This document shows positions 16,518-26,756 of a stretch of DNA of 47,757 nt, piece after piece. Source of the stretch: Gammaproteobacteria bacterium (GTDB lineage: Bacteria > Pseudomonadota > Gammaproteobacteria > Pseudomonadales > Pseudohongiellaceae); NCBI GenBank assembly GCA_009922595.1, contig RFVC01000014.1, positions 1 through 47,757 on the forward strand. Direction: 5' to 3'. Made by a program: the position numbers and the translations under genes. The notes below the pieces were generated by a model. The model was not told the DNA's origin. It saw nothing but the letters and a program-made list of their open reading frames with translations, and made no database searches. Within the stretch, counting starts at the first letter, position 1, and each line of letters begins with the position of its first letter.

Positions 16518-16557
16518 CCTTTTTTATTTTTTTACCTGGATTCCTAGCAGGCAGTAA

Positions 16558-16737
16558 TCAGTCATCGTCGTTCCTGACGATCTGTCTGCCCTTGAAAAAA
16601 CCATCGGGCGTCATGTGGTGACGACGATGCCTTTCACCAGTTTCTGCATCAGTTGAGATGGTGGCAATGCCCAGTGAGTCATGCGTACGACGCTTGTTGC
16701 GCTTGGAGCGAGATACCTTGTTCTTTTGAACGGCCAT
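16558..16737 (-). CDS. rpmF: 50S ribosomal protein bL32
   Basis: A 59-aa basic protein read from ATG 16735-16737 to TGA 16558-16560. It begins [20 protein letters not shown] and contains [18 protein letters not shown], aligning end to end with E. coli L32 (57 aa): MAVQ start, RSKR, a HHxTxDGxxxGR core. It is a structural protein of the large subunit. The gene follows yceD by 43 bp, the usual pair. No zinc-binding cysteines are present, as in other proteobacterial L32. Confidence 0.97.
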   Translation of the reverse strand: MAVQKNKVSRSKRNKRRTHDSLGIATISTDAETGERHRRHHMTPDGFFKGRQIVRNDDD

Positions 16738-16780
16738 GGCGTTAAACCTCTGTCTTGTTAATCAGTCTTGAAAAAGCCAC

Positions 16781-17335
16781 TCAGGTCTTTTTCTTTAATT
16801 CTTCTTTAAGTGCTGCCAGTTGCTCCAGCCCCTGGATATTGCCCTGACCTTTCGGTACGGCTTTCTCTGCACTTTGCTTTAGTTGATTGAGCCTGTCACT
16901 GCAGTTGTCGTCATCATGGCTGGCGACAATGGGCAGGTCCATAATCAGCTCATCTTCCAAAACGGCAAGCAGATCCAGTTGATCCTCAATGCAACTGACT
17001 ACTTCTAGCTCTGTGCCGAACTGTTCGGCAATTTCCCTTGCGTTTGCCTCATCCTCGGCGATACGCAGAATGAACTCCGACGCCAGTTCAACTGTTACAG
17101 CTTCCAGGCAACGCTGGCATTGCATCTTCACCGTGGCGTGTACTGTGCCACTGAGCCTGTCAATGCCGTTTTCATCACTGTCAAAGCTTAAACAAAACTC
17201 TGCCTGTCCATGATTATCATGCAGGTACTCGCTTAAGCGCTGGAGTTTGCCAAGAGGTATGGAGCTGTTTATTGTTCCGTTCCTTTGACACATTTTGCGT
17301 GCCACTACACGCTCTGGGAACGGGTCAATCGACAT
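16781..17335 (-). CDS. yceD: YceD / DUF177 protein (23S rRNA accumulation)
   Basis: A 184-aa DUF177 protein. Homologues are co-transcribed with rpmF and are needed for normal 23S rRNA levels; the molecular action is not settled. The CxxC motif in MQCQRCLEAV (near 73-82) and the acidic LLAVLEDELIMDLP segment (near 123-136) are diagnostic. A Lys-rich C-terminus follows. No clear ribosome site precedes the ATG at 17335. It is divergent from maf across 87 bp. Confidence 0.9.
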   Translation of the reverse strand: MSIDPFPERVVARKMCQRNGTINSSIPLGKLQRLSEYLHDNHGQAEFCLSFDSDENGIDRLSGTVHATVKMQCQRCLEAVTVELASEFILRIAEDEANAREIAEQFGTELEVVSCIEDQLDLLAVLEDELIMDLPIVASHDDDNCSDRLNQLKQSAEKAVPKGQGNIQGLEQLAALKEELKKKT

Positions 17336-17422
17336 AGGCGCGCATGATAGGGATGAAGGACCCTTCTGTCAAAGAAATTTGGCAGTTTTCACCGCAAACT
17401 CATTGATTATACTTGGAATGTT

Positions 17423-18013
17423 ATGAAACTTGTCCTGGCCTCATCTTCGCCCGCCCGTAAGCAGTTACTGAACCAGTTGGGGCTCCCCTTCGAAACATTT
17501 TCTCCGGATATCGATGAATCTGCCCTGCCGAATGAAAATACCGAGCAGTATGTGGCCAGGCTTGCCCTTGAAAAGGCCAGAACCGGCCTGGATGGCTCTC
17601 AAGATGACCTGATAATCGGCTCAGACCAGGCCTGCACGCTCAACGGACTGATTCTGGGCAAGCCAGGCACCCGGGATGCCGCCATCAAGCATCTGAAACT
17701 GTGTTCCGGCAACTGGCTGCAATTTCACACGGGCCTGGCTGTAATTAACTCTGAGACTGCCAAAGAACAGGTGGTAGTGGAAACCTACCGGGTACTCTTC
17801 AGGCAGCTATCAGCAGAGGAAATTGAATACTATCTTAACCTGGACAATCCGCTGGCCTGTGCAGGCTGTTTTAAAGCCGAGGCTGCAGGAATCATGCTGT
17901 TCGAACGTATGGAGGGTGATGATTTCAATACCCTGTTGGGCTTGCCGTTAATCAGGCTGGTCAGCCTCCTGCGAAATGAGGGCTTTAACCCCCTCCTTCC
18001 TGCAAAATCCTGA
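17423..18013 (+). CDS. Maf-family nucleotide pyrophosphatase (YceF-like)
   Basis: A 196-aa Maf/HAM1-type house-cleaning enzyme that hydrolyses non-canonical or modified NTPs. The N-terminal ASSSPARKQLL (6-16) and the GSDQ motif (66-69, D68/Q69) match the YceF subgroup, which prefers 7-methyl-GTP, rather than the dTTP/UTP subgroup. The position next to yceD, divergent, is the same as E. coli yceF. Its 3' end overlaps the convergent rluC by 29 bp. Confidence 0.88.
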   Translation: MKLVLASSSPARKQLLNQLGLPFETFSPDIDESALPNENTEQYVARLALEKARTGLDGSQDDLIIGSDQACTLNGLILGKPGTRDAAIKHLKLCSGNWLQFHTGLAVINSETAKEQVVVETYRVLFRQLSAEEIEYYLNLDNPLACAGCFKAEAAGIMLFERMEGDDFNTLLGLPLIRLVSLLRNEGFNPLLPAKS

Positions 18014-18935
18014 TTGCAGCACTGAATCGAGGTTCATAATCAGCGGTAAAGGACATTGTTTGCCCTGTCGCCGGATGGTTGAAGCTGATTTCATGGGCAT
18101 GCAGGCATAGCCGTTTTATCCCGAGTTCCCTGAAAAAACGCCGTTTTTCTGGACTGCTGTACTTGTCATCGCCGACTATAGGATGGCCAGACAGCTGGGC
18201 ATGCACCCTGATCTGGTGTGTTCTGCCTGTCAGGGGTTTTGCCTCAACCAGGGTGACAGTGTCAAAACGCTCCAAAATGGCAAAATGCGTGCGCGCGGCC
18301 TTTCCTGCCTGGGATACGTTAACAAACCTTTCTCCCCCCTGTGCTGGCTGCCGCTCCAGCGCAGCGCTGATTTCGGTGATATTGGAAGGCCACTCCCCCT
18401 CCACCAGCGCGTGGTAAATCTTGGTGACCTGCCCCTCTTTGAATTGTGATGACAGTTTCTTGAGGGCACTGGCTCTACGGGCAATGAGCAGGCATCCAGA
18501 GGTGCCTTTATCCAATCGGTGGACCAGTTCCAGGCGCTCCAGCCCCGGTTTCATGAAGCGGAGAGATTCTATGAGGCCGGTTTTCACTCCAGTGCCCGCA
18601 TGCACAGCGACTCCGGCGGGTTTATTCACAACCAGCAGGTCATCGTCTTCGTACAGAACAGCCTCTTGCAGGACATCCTGGAGCTCCTTGCCCGGGGGCA
18701 TTGGTTTTGATCTGTCGGCGACTCGGATGGGGGGAATTCGAACCAGATCCTCTTCCTGGAGCTTGTATTCGGGTTTTACGCGTTTTTTATTTACCCGTAC
18801 CTCACCCTTTCGGATAATGCGGTAAATACGGGACTTTGGGACACCTTTCAGCCGGGTCAGCAGGAAGTTATCAAGGCGTTGCCCCGCATGGGCTTTGCCG
18901 ATTTCCTGGAAGGTTACTGCCGTTTCGGAAGCCAT
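17985..18935 (-). CDS. rluC: 23S rRNA pseudouridine synthase RluC
   Basis: A 316-aa RluA-family enzyme with an N-terminal S4 RNA-binding domain (GQRLDNFLLTRLKGVPKSRIYR and RKGEVRVNKKRVKP) and a catalytic domain with D142 in HRLDKGTSG. E. coli RluC makes pseudouridine at 955, 2504 and 2580 of 23S rRNA. I chose ATG 18933-18935 because the protein then begins MASETAVTFQEI and matches the 319-aa E. coli length; the frame continues upstream to ATG 19008-19010, adding 25 unconserved residues. Neither start has a strong ribosome site. It is divergent from rne, as in E. coli. Confidence 0.93.
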   Translation of the reverse strand: MASETAVTFQEIGKAHAGQRLDNFLLTRLKGVPKSRIYRIIRKGEVRVNKKRVKPEYKLQEEDLVRIPPIRVADRSKPMPPGKELQDVLQEAVLYEDDDLLVVNKPAGVAVHAGTGVKTGLIESLRFMKPGLERLELVHRLDKGTSGCLLIARRASALKKLSSQFKEGQVTKIYHALVEGEWPSNITEISAALERQPAQGGERFVNVSQAGKAARTHFAILERFDTVTLVEAKPLTGRTHQIRVHAQLSGHPIVGDDKYSSPEKRRFFRELGIKRLCLHAHEISFNHPATGQTMSFTADYEPRFSAAIRILQEGGG

Positions 18936-19046
18936 TTCACTGCTCGAAGACTGGTTCACACAAAAACTCCTGGAATGTGTAGGGAGATTATACCTGCTCT
19001 CCAGTATCATTGTTCCAGTGGTACTCCAGTAGTTTCGCCTAAATCA

Positions 19047-19803
19047 TTGAAGAAGCAGGAATTTACTGCTATATTTCACCATTCGCGAGCCTACAGGCGA
19101 ATTAAAGAAGCTATTCTGTTAGGCACTTAAGACGTCCTGCACCCTGATTTGTACAGATTTGGCAGGACCTGATGTTTCAGCCCCGGTATTGCGAGGCCTG
19201 AAAGCAAAGAATCCAAAGGCATAGAACAAAGTAGAGAAACAAACAGATTTAGAAAAAAAGAAGAGCTGGATCCAGATGGGTCCTGCTAAACAGAATAACC
19301 CCCGGAATGGCCGGGTGAGAAATACAGAAAATCACTACAATGGATTAAGCCGCATAGCGCGGACAGGAGTTTAGGCAGCTTTGGCCGGGAAAATCTCGAA
19401 AGCTGCATAGAACAGGCACAAAAAGAAGATAACTAACAGGATTGTATAATCAGTGGCAGCCCAAGGCTGCATTCTGAAAGCCATTACAACGGCATATAAA
19501 GCAAGAAATCCAGGTACAACGACGAAACCCATCTAAAAGCAACATAAGCCATACCGGGTTTTAAGAAGCATTAACAGCAGCAAGTATGCAAAATCCCCAG
19601 AAAAACGGGGTTTGGCGTAGAAAAGAAACCGTTAATGGGCCTGGACAGGGCAACACCACTGAATTAAGCAGCAAATGTATTGCTATGCTGCCTATTTACC
19701 TTCTCATAATGCCATTAAAGCTAATATAATCAAAAAGTTATAAGCTTTAATTAATCCAGATTATCGAATCTCACCCTGCTTTTCCCTAACGGAGAAGTAC
19801 GGC
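19047..19803 (+). promoter_or_regulatory. rne promoter and long structured 5' leader
   Basis: TTGAAG (19047-19052) and TATATT (19070-19075) with 17-nt spacing form a good promoter, implying a leader of about 720 nt. No coding potential is seen in it. It holds several hairpins: GTCCTGC 19134-19140 with GCAGGAC 19162-19168; TTTCAG 19175-19180 with CTGAAA 19198-19203; CCCGG 19301-19305 with CCGGG 19311-19315; GCAGCTTT 19375-19382 with AAAGCTGC 19399-19406; GCAGCC 19456-19461 with GGCTGC 19465-19470; GCAGCA 19668-19673 with TGCTGC 19686-19691. GGAG at 19791-19794 is the ribosome site. E. coli rne is autoregulated through a 361-nt leader, so the same role is inferred. Confidence 0.65.
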
Positions 19804-22593
19804 ATGAAAAGAATGCTAATCAATGCAACTCAAAAAGAGGAGTTGCGAGTCGCCCTGGTCGATGGCCAGAAACTATATGACCTGGACATTGAGAATCGCG
19901 CCAGGGTTCAGAAAAAGGCCAATATATACAAAGGCCGCATTACCCGCATAGAACCCAGCCTGGAGGCAGCTTTCGTCAATTTTGGCGCAGACAGGCACGG
20001 CTTCCTGCCCCTGAAGGAAATATCCAAGGAGTATTTTTCCAAGCAGCCAAATGAAATCACTGGCCGTATCAATATCAAGGATGTGGTTAAGGAAGGTATT
20101 GAGGTGATTGTCCAGGTGGACAAAGAAGAACGAGGCAATAAGGGTGCTGCCCTCACCACGATGATTTCACTGGCAGGCCGCTATCTTGTTCTGATGCCGA
20201 ATAACCCCCGCGCTGGTGGTATTTCAAGGCGCATTGAAGGTGATGAGCGTACCGATTTGAGGGAAGCCCTGAGTTCGTTGAAGCTTCCTGATGGCATGGG
20301 CACTATTGTCCGTACTGCTGGTGTAGGCAAGGCTTCCGAGGAACTGCAGTGGGATTTGGATTACCTACTCCAGCTCTGGAGCTCTATAAAGAAAGCAGCC
20401 GACGAGCGTGAAGCCCCCTTTCTGATTTTCCAAGAAAGCAACGTGATTCTTCGCGCTATTAGGGATTACCTCCGCCAGGATATTGGTGAAGTAATCCTGG
20501 ACACTTCTGAGACTTTTGAAGAAGCCAAGAATTTCATTCGCCAGGTAATGCCGCAGTATGAAGACAGGGTCAAACTTTACGATGGCAAGGTCCCCTTGTT
20601 CACCAATTTTCAGATTGAGACACAAATTGAGACTGCGTTTGAACGCGAAGTGAAGCTGCCATCAGGAGGCTCCATCGTAATTGACCCAACTGAGGCCCTT
20701 ATTTCCATAGATATCAACTCTTCCAGGGCTACTCGTGGTTCAGATATAGAAGAAACTGCACTGCAGACGAATCTCGAGGCGGCTGACGAAATAGCTCGCC
20801 AGATGCGTTTGAGAGACCTAGGTGGTCTTGCCGTGATCGATTTTATCGACATGATGTCGCAGAAAAACCAGCGCGAAGTTGAAAACCGTATGCGCGATGC
20901 ACTGGCTATGGACCGTGCTCGTGTCCAGGTTGGCCGTATTTCACGCTTTGGACTGCTGGAGATGTCCAGACAACGTCTGCGTCCCTCCCTGGGTGAAACC
21001 AGCGCTATTGTCTGCCCACGCTGTAACGGCCAGGGTAGCATCAGGGACATTGAGTCACTTGCACTGTCTATCTTGCGTATTGTTGAGGAAGAGGCGAACA
21101 AGAGTAATTCAAGGGAAGTACGCGCCATTGTCCCGATTAGCGTGTCTTCGTATTTGCTGAACGAGAAAAGGGAGGTCATTGCGACTATTGAATCCCAGAG
21201 CAACACGAAGGTTATCATCATCCCGAATCCGAATATGGATACGCCTCACTACCAAGTTCAGAATATTGCCGACGATACGGGTGAGCGCAGCTACAATATC
21301 CAGTCTGAAGACGAAGAAGAAATTGACGAGTTTCTTCCAAAGCAACCAGAAACCTTTGATAAAGCTGCCGTCAAAGCACCACATATGACGGCAGTTGCTC
21401 CACCTACCGTGACTGTTGCTGAAGGTAAATCTGAAGGTGGACTGCTCTCGAGTATTTCAGCGGCTCTGGGCAGTTTGTTTAGCCACTCCGCCAATGATCA
21501 GGAGTCCACTAAAGCATATCAAACTAAGACAAAGGAAAAAACAGCGCGGCAGAGCCGAGGCAAAAAACGTCACGGCCAGGAAGAGCATTCACGTAAGCGC
21601 TCTGCCAGAAGGCAGGATAAACAGGCAGAAAGCCAGAGAAAGGGGAAACAGCCCCATAGAGAAGATGCCCAGCAAAATAAGGAGGACGGAAAGAAAACAG
21701 AAGCCAGAAAAGGTCGTGGCCGAGGTCGGACTGCAGACAATCGTGACAGGGCAGCTGCCATCAATGAACAGACCTCTCAACCCAAAGACGAATCAGTAAC
21801 TGATAAGCCTGCAGAAAGCAAGAGTCGCCCTCGCAAACGTCCGGCAGAACAGAAACAAAAACAGCCACGGCAAAGACAACGCGGCCAGCGTGAGGACAAT
21901 CAGAACTCACAGGCTGGACAACAGACTGCAAATATAGCAGGAAAAGCTTCCAATGGTAGTGCAGCTGCCGAAAATGCAATTAATGAACAGGTAACAAACC
22001 AAGCAGCTCCTGAGAGCAGCACTTTGCCTATGGAAGCGCCAGCGAAAGAAGTGATGGTGCGAAATCAGCCAGCGGCGACGTCGGAAGAAGCAGCCAGGGA
22101 CACTGTCAGCCAGGTTGACATTGATGTAACAGAACCAAAGGTAACTTCCTCATCCTTGGAACAGCCGTCCGCTGCCGCAAACGAATCTGCCCCGACCGAC
22201 CAGCCCTCAGGTCAGCAAGTACAGGCTGATGTTGGTTCAGAGCCTGCACGTGTAAATGAAAATGTCTCTGAAGTGAAGCCAGTGGAAGCTCAACCTGCGC
22301 CACAAAACCCCCCTGCTTCTGTAGAACCGCCTGTTACAGTGGGTCAGCCTGAACAGACAGAAGCCAGTTACGCTGGACCGCCAGCTACCAGGAACAAGCA
22401 GCGCGCTCCAAATGATCCTCGTAACAGGCATGCGCAGGCCGCTAAAGTTGAACCGCTACCGAATTCGGCAATTGAAAGTGATGTCGGCCAAATGGCTGAA
22501 GCAACACCGGAGCCTTCTATAGTTTTGCCCGAGAACTCAGGCAATAACTCCGGTTCAGCTTCTGAAGTAAATGAAATAAAACCTGCGGATTAA
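19804..22593 (+). CDS. rne: Ribonuclease E
   Basis: A 929-aa endoribonuclease that initiates mRNA decay and processes rRNA/tRNA, at the inner membrane as degradosome scaffold. The N-terminal catalytic half (1-about 510) keeps E. coli numbering: S1 domain 36-120, metal ligands D303 (SIDINSS) and D346 (VIDFIDM), and zinc-link C404/C407 (CPRCNGQG). The C-terminal half is low-complexity. It has an amphipathic [14 protein letters not shown] (546-559), a likely membrane anchor; Arg/Lys-rich RNA-binding blocks near 575-650 and 670-700; then an Ala/Glu/Pro/Gln-rich tail with an NDPR motif (870-873) like that reported in Pseudomonas RNase E. The gene ends in a TAA that overlaps the convergent yceI-like stop. 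Confidence 0.97.
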   Translation: MKRMLINATQKEELRVALVDGQKLYDLDIENRARVQKKANIYKGRITRIEPSLEAAFVNFGADRHGFLPLKEISKEYFSKQPNEITGRINIKDVVKEGIEVIVQVDKEERGNKGAALTTMISLAGRYLVLMPNNPRAGGISRRIEGDERTDLREALSSLKLPDGMGTIVRTAGVGKASEELQWDLDYLLQLWSSIKKAADEREAPFLIFQESNVILRAIRDYLRQDIGEVILDTSETFEEAKNFIRQVMPQYEDRVKLYDGKVPLFTNFQIETQIETAFEREVKLPSGGSIVIDPTEALISIDINSSRATRGSDIEETALQTNLEAADEIARQMRLRDLGGLAVIDFIDMMSQKNQREVENRMRDALAMDRARVQVGRISRFGLLEMSRQRLRPSLGETSAIVCPRCNGQGSIRDIESLALSILRIVEEEANKSNSREVRAIVPISVSSYLLNEKREVIATIESQSNTKVIIIPNPNMDTPHYQVQNIADDTGERSYNIQSEDEEEIDEFLPKQPETFDKAAVKAPHMTAVAPPTVTVAEGKSEGGLLSSISAALGSLFSHSANDQESTKAYQTKTKEKTARQSRGKKRHGQEEHSRKRSARRQDKQAESQRKGKQPHREDAQQNKEDGKKTEARKGRGRGRTADNRDRAAAINEQTSQPKDESVTDKPAESKSRPRKRPAEQKQKQPRQRQRGQREDNQNSQAGQQTANIAGKASNGSAAAENAINEQVTNQAAPESSTLPMEAPAKEVMVRNQPAATSEEAARDTVSQVDIDVTEPKVTSSSLEQPSAAANESAPTDQPSGQQVQADVGSEPARVNENVSEVKPVEAQPAPQNPPASVEPPVTVGQPEQTEASYAGPPATRNKQRAPNDPRNRHAQAAKVEPLPNSAIESDVGQMAEATPEPSIVLPENSGNNSGSASEVNEIKPAD

Positions 22594-23186
22594 TCCCCGT
22601 CGAACTGCAGAGTAAAATCAACAACCACGTTGTTGTTGATGCTCGGCAGTCCGGCAATTTCCCTTAACTGCTCCACAGCGGCGCCCAGGCCAAATGTAGC
22701 GGCGTTGATTATCAGCGGCTTGGCAAGCACCACCTGAATACTTCCCCCCGCGAGCTTGGTCGTCGAAACATCGATATTTATGCTTTGTTCTGCGCCATGC
22801 AGACTAACAGAAATTTCGTAAGAGCGGAGTATATTTTCACCGGGCATGAGGTTATCAAGCAGTCGCGCGTCCGCCTCAAGACTGACGGTTGCAAGCGGGT
22901 AAGTGGAAACCTGAAAAACAATATCACGCATTCGTTCATTTCGAATATCAATCGCGGTATCAACACTGCCGAGACTTATCGTAACTTCTGCCGCACCGTT
23001 ATCCGCAATGCTGCCGGATAATTCTCCAAATGTATTCACTTCTGAAACGGCGCTGGCTTTGCTCGTGACGTAAAAAAGAGATGAATTTTCAGGATTCAGG
23101 GTCCATGAAGCTAATACCGGTTGAGTAAATAACAAGCAGATAAAACAAGCTGGCTTCAGATAACTCGGAGAGATAAATTTCTTCAT
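22590..23186 (-). CDS. YceI-family periplasmic lipocalin-like protein
   Basis: A 198-aa secreted protein with a signal peptide (cleavage near PVLA, about residue 26). YceI proteins form a beta-barrel that binds polyisoprenoid or other amphiphiles; the physiological role is usually unclear. Family traits include [28 protein letters not shown] and the alternating beta-strand pattern. I placed the start at ATG 23184-23186 because GGAG stands 7 nt before it; two in-frame upstream ATGs at 23192 and 23201 lack that spacing. The TAA stop shares TTAA with the end of rne on the other strand. The assignment is moderately strong. Confidence 0.78.
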   Translation of the reverse strand: MKKFISPSYLKPACFICLLFTQPVLASWTLNPENSSLFYVTSKASAVSEVNTFGELSGSIADNGAAEVTISLGSVDTAIDIRNERMRDIVFQVSTYPLATVSLEADARLLDNLMPGENILRSYEISVSLHGAEQSINIDVSTTKLAGGSIQVVLAKPLIINAATFGLGAAVEQLREIAGLPSINNNVVVDFTLQFDGD

Positions 23187-23265
23187 TGGCATTCTCCACA
23201 TGATTTTGGTTTCTTGGACTAAAACTGCACTTCAGGGCAGTCATTATAATGATGTATTAGCGCTA

Positions 23266-24195
23266 TTAAAGGAGTGTTTCCAGTTCCGGCAGGGCCTCAA
23301 AAAGGTCAGCAACCAGCCCATAGTCCGCCACCTGGAAGATGGGGGCTTCGGGATCATTGTTGATGGCGACGATGACCTTGCTGTCTTTCATGCCCGCCAA
23401 ATGCTGAATAGCTCCGGAAATTCCAACAGCAATATAAAGGTTTGGCGCCACAATTTTGCCTGTCTGGCCAACCTGTAGTTCATTGCCGACATAACCAGCA
23501 TCCACTGCCGCCCTGGAGGCACCGATAGCTGCGCCTAGTTTATCGGCAATGTTTTCCAGTATCTGGAAATTTTCTGCGCTGCCAAGACCTCTTCCACCGG
23601 AAATAACCACTGATGCTGAATTCAGTTCAGGGCGCTCTGTAGTGGACAGACTTTCACCGACAAACTCGCTCAAGTCCTGTGAAATGATGCTATCAAGGTC
23701 GACTATTTCTGCCTGAGAATCATTCTGTGCCACGCTTTCAAATGCTGATGTGCGCACCGTAATGATTTTGACGGAATCCGAGGACTGGACTGTTGCCAGG
23801 GCATTGCCGGCGTAGATTGGCCTCACAAAGGTGTCGGCAGATTCAACACTAATAATATCGGAGATCTGGGCTACATCCAGTAAAGCGGCAATCCGGGGCA
23901 TTAGGTTCTTACCTGATGCGCTGGCCGCCGAAAGTATTGCTGCATGATCCCCGGCAATTTCCATGACAAGAAGTGAAATCACTTCTGGCAGCTGGTTACA
24001 GTAAGCGTGATTATCAGCAACCAGAACTCTGGTCACGCCTTCATACGCCATAATCTGCTCAGCCACCGCCCGGCAATTTTGACCGGCAACCAGGACATGA
24101 ATATCGCTGTCTATTTGTGCGGCAGCACTGATGACATTGGCTGTCTGGGCGCCAAGGGTGTGATTATCATGTTCTGCAATTACCAGTACGCTCAT
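23266..24195 (-). CDS. etfA: Electron transfer flavoprotein alpha subunit
   Basis: A 309-aa ETF alpha subunit, which binds FAD and carries electrons from acyl-CoA and related dehydrogenases to ETF-QO. The C-terminal FAD domain is clear: SGGRGLGSAENF, GASRAAVDAGY, VGQTGKIVAPNLYIAVGISGAIQH and VAINNDPEAPIF. The N-terminal half is the alpha/beta domain shared with EtfB. It lies 11 bp after etfB on the same strand, so the two subunits are made together. The ETF-QO gene is divergent next door. Confidence 0.96.
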   Translation of the reverse strand: MSVLVIAEHDNHTLGAQTANVISAAAQIDSDIHVLVAGQNCRAVAEQIMAYEGVTRVLVADNHAYCNQLPEVISLLVMEIAGDHAAILSAASASGKNLMPRIAALLDVAQISDIISVESADTFVRPIYAGNALATVQSSDSVKIITVRTSAFESVAQNDSQAEIVDLDSIISQDLSEFVGESLSTTERPELNSASVVISGGRGLGSAENFQILENIADKLGAAIGASRAAVDAGYVGNELQVGQTGKIVAPNLYIAVGISGAIQHLAGMKDSKVIVAINNDPEAPIFQVADYGLVADLFEALPELETLL

Positions 24196-24206
24196 GATAT
24201 TCTCCT

Positions 24207-24959
24207 TTACTGTATAACTTTTGCTTCATTGCGCAGTTTATCTAAGAGTTCTTCTGCGCTATTCACTATAACGCCTGCCTTTCTCCCCTCGGGCTCCCTA
24301 ACATTTAGCACTTTGAGGCTCTTAGTAACAGACACGCCAAGATCTGCCGGAATTAAACTTTCCAGGGGCTTTTTCTTGGCTTTCATGATGTCGGGAAGCT
24401 TTGCATATCTCGGCTCATTAAGGCGCAAATCTGTTGTAACAATGGCAGGTAGAGAAAGGCTAACCACCTGCTCGCCTCCATCTACTTCCCGGCTGACAAT
24501 GGCGCGGCCATTCTCAATTTTCAGATTAAAGGCAAACGTTCCCTGCGGCATGTTGCAGAGCGCGCCCAACATCTGACCTACCTGATTGTTGTCGCCATCT
24601 ATGCTCTGCTTTCCAAGGATAACCAGGTCGGGTGATTCCTTCTCTACCAGTGCCTTTAGCAGCTTGGCTATAGCCAGTGGCTCGATATCATCATCCGCTT
24701 CCACCCAAATGCTACGATCGGCGCCAAGCGCCATAGCTGTTCGCAGTTGTTCCTGACATTTTTCTGAGCCCACTGTTACCGCAATTACTTCGTCGGCAAC
24801 GCCCTTTTCCTTGAGACGCACCGCTTCCTCAACGGCTATTTCACAAAAAGGGTTCATCGCCATTTTGACGTTGCTCAGGTCTATACCCGACTGATCAGCA
24901 GCCACGCGAACCTTCACGTTGGCGTCAACAACGCGTTTGACAGGCACAAGTATTTTCAT
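24207..24959 (-). CDS. etfB: Electron transfer flavoprotein beta subunit
   Basis: A 250-aa ETF beta subunit, holding AMP in the heterodimer. It starts [12 protein letters not shown] and shows the family stretches [16 protein letters not shown] and [20 protein letters not shown]. The C-terminal segment with the recognition loop for partner dehydrogenases is [10 protein letters not shown] plus the Leu-rich [15 protein letters not shown]. It is first in the etfBA operon, and its upstream region is shared with ETF-QO on the other strand. Confidence 0.96.
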   Translation of the reverse strand: MKILVPVKRVVDANVKVRVAADQSGIDLSNVKMAMNPFCEIAVEEAVRLKEKGVADEVIAVTVGSEKCQEQLRTAMALGADRSIWVEADDDIEPLAIAKLLKALVEKESPDLVILGKQSIDGDNNQVGQMLGALCNMPQGTFAFNLKIENGRAIVSREVDGGEQVVSLSLPAIVTTDLRLNEPRYAKLPDIMKAKKKPLESLIPADLGVSVTKSLKVLNVREPEGRKAGVIVNSAEELLDKLRNEAKVIQ

Positions 24960-25079
24960 GTTTTTAACTACTTTGAAGTGAAATTGAACAGAGAAAAATT
25001 AAAGAGTCTTAGGTAACTTTTTATAAAGCCAATTATAATATTGGGGAGTTTAAAAGTCTCTGATTCGGAAACAGTTATT

Positions 25080-26741
25080 TTGCCTGAACGTGAAGTGATG
25101 CCCTTTGACGTGGTCATTGTGGGCGCAGGACCAGCCGGTCTCTCAACAGCCTGCAAGCTGGCACAGTTATGCCAGGACCATGAAACCTCCCTCGATATAT
25201 GTGTCATTGAAAAAGGCTCAGAGGTAGGTGCACACATCCTCTCGGGCGCCGTGCTGCAAACCCAGGCACTGGAGGAGCTTTTTCCTGACTGGGCCGACAT
25301 GGGCGCGCCGATCAATGTCACGGTCGCTGATGACCAAGTCCACCTGCTCCTAAGTGGCTCCAGTGCCATTAGGCTGCCTTCTTTACTAGTCCCGTCCGCA
25401 CTGCATAATGACGGAAATCATGTCATCAGTCTCGGCAACCTGTGTCGATGGCTTGCAGAGCAGGCTGAAAACCTGGGAGTACAACTTTTTACAGGTTTTA
25501 CCGCGGCTGAAATTCTCTACGACGACAATGATCGGGTTATTGGTATTGCTACCGGCGATATGGGTCGCGACAAGTCAGGCAACGAAAAAGGCAATTTCGA
25601 GGCCGGATATGAAGTGCATGCCAGGTACACAGTGTTTGCGGAGGGCTGTCGCGGACACCTGGGTAAACAGCTGATCGAAAAATTCAAGCTGGATAGCGGC
25701 AAGACCCCTCAGCATTATGGCATTGGCATCAAAGAGCTCTGGGAAATCCCCGAAGAGCAACATCAGCCAGGCAAGGTCTTGCATGGTGTGGGATGGCCGC
25801 TGGGTCTGGGTAAAACAACCGGCGGCAGCTTTCTTTACCACCTGGATAACCGTCAGGTCGCGATTGGCCTGATCACAGACCTTAACTACGCTAATCCCTG
25901 GCTAAGTCCCTTTGATGAATTTCAGCGCATGAAACACCACCCACTTTTCAGCAAGGTGCTTAACGGAGGCAAACGCCTTTCTTACGGTGCACGCGCACTC
26001 GCCAAGGGAGGCATACAATCTCTACCCAAACTGGTCTTTCCCGGCGGCATACTTGTTGGGGATAACGCAGGATTTTTGAATTTTCTTAAACTTAAGGGAA
26101 CCCATACAGCCATCAAATCAGGGTTGTTGGCAGCTGACAGCCTCTTTGCTGCCATGGCCTTGAACCAGAAGGATCAGGGCGAACGTGTGCTAGCCGGTTA
26201 CGAAGAGATGGTCAAAGCTTCATGGATACATGAGGAGCTGCAATCATCACGCAACGTGGCGCCGGCAATGCATAAATTCGGCACTCTGATGGGTTCCATA
26301 TTCACTTTTATCGACCAGGTGGTTTTTCGCGGCAAACTGCCCTTCACGCTGAAGGATAATGTACCTGATCACGCCGCACTCAAGAGAGCTGAGGACTGCA
26401 GTCCAATCAAGTATCCGGCTCCGGATAACACCCTAAGTTTCGACAAGCTAAGTTCCGTCTATATCTCCAATACCAATCACGAAGAAGATCAACCCTGCCA
26501 TCTTCAATTGATAGACGAGGACACTCCTATCGGATTCAACCTTGCGGAATATGATGAGCCAGCCCAGCGCTATTGTCCTGCCGGTGTTTACGAAATTATT
26601 CGCTCAGAAACCAAAACGCGGTTCCAGATTAATGCGCAGAACTGCGTACATTGCAAGACCTGCGACATCAAGGATCCGACACAGAATATAGTCTGGAACG
26701 TGCCTGAAGGCGGTGGCGGTCCGAATTACCCGAATATGTAG
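25080..26741 (+). CDS. Electron transfer flavoprotein-ubiquinone oxidoreductase
   Basis: A 553-aa inner-membrane-associated flavo-iron-sulfur enzyme that passes electrons from EtfAB to ubiquinone. The FAD-binding GAGPAGL is near residue 15, followed by VIEKGSEVGAHILSG. The C-terminal 4Fe-4S cluster is formed by C499 (RYCPAG), C522, C525 and C528 (CVHCKTC). The start is uncertain: the frame opens at TTG 25041, TTG 25080 gives MPEREVMPFDVV, which matches family N-termini best, and ATG 25098 is a further option. A TATAAT at 25034-25039 makes 25041 unlikely. Divergent from etfBA, forming the usual ETF module. Confidence 0.95.
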   Translation: MPEREVMPFDVVIVGAGPAGLSTACKLAQLCQDHETSLDICVIEKGSEVGAHILSGAVLQTQALEELFPDWADMGAPINVTVADDQVHLLLSGSSAIRLPSLLVPSALHNDGNHVISLGNLCRWLAEQAENLGVQLFTGFTAAEILYDDNDRVIGIATGDMGRDKSGNEKGNFEAGYEVHARYTVFAEGCRGHLGKQLIEKFKLDSGKTPQHYGIGIKELWEIPEEQHQPGKVLHGVGWPLGLGKTTGGSFLYHLDNRQVAIGLITDLNYANPWLSPFDEFQRMKHHPLFSKVLNGGKRLSYGARALAKGGIQSLPKLVFPGGILVGDNAGFLNFLKLKGTHTAIKSGLLAADSLFAAMALNQKDQGERVLAGYEEMVKASWIHEELQSSRNVAPAMHKFGTLMGSIFTFIDQVVFRGKLPFTLKDNVPDHAALKRAEDCSPIKYPAPDNTLSFDKLSSVYISNTNHEEDQPCHLQLIDEDTPIGFNLAEYDEPAQRYCPAGVYEIIRSETKTRFQINAQNCVHCKTCDIKDPTQNIVWNVPEGGGGPNYPNM

Positions 26742-26756
26742 TTAATGCTTTTCATA

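Noticed and set aside
24007-24576. Plus-strand ORF of 189 codons over etfA/etfB
   Set aside because: Shadow of two well-conserved genes; spans the etfB-etfA junction in antisense.
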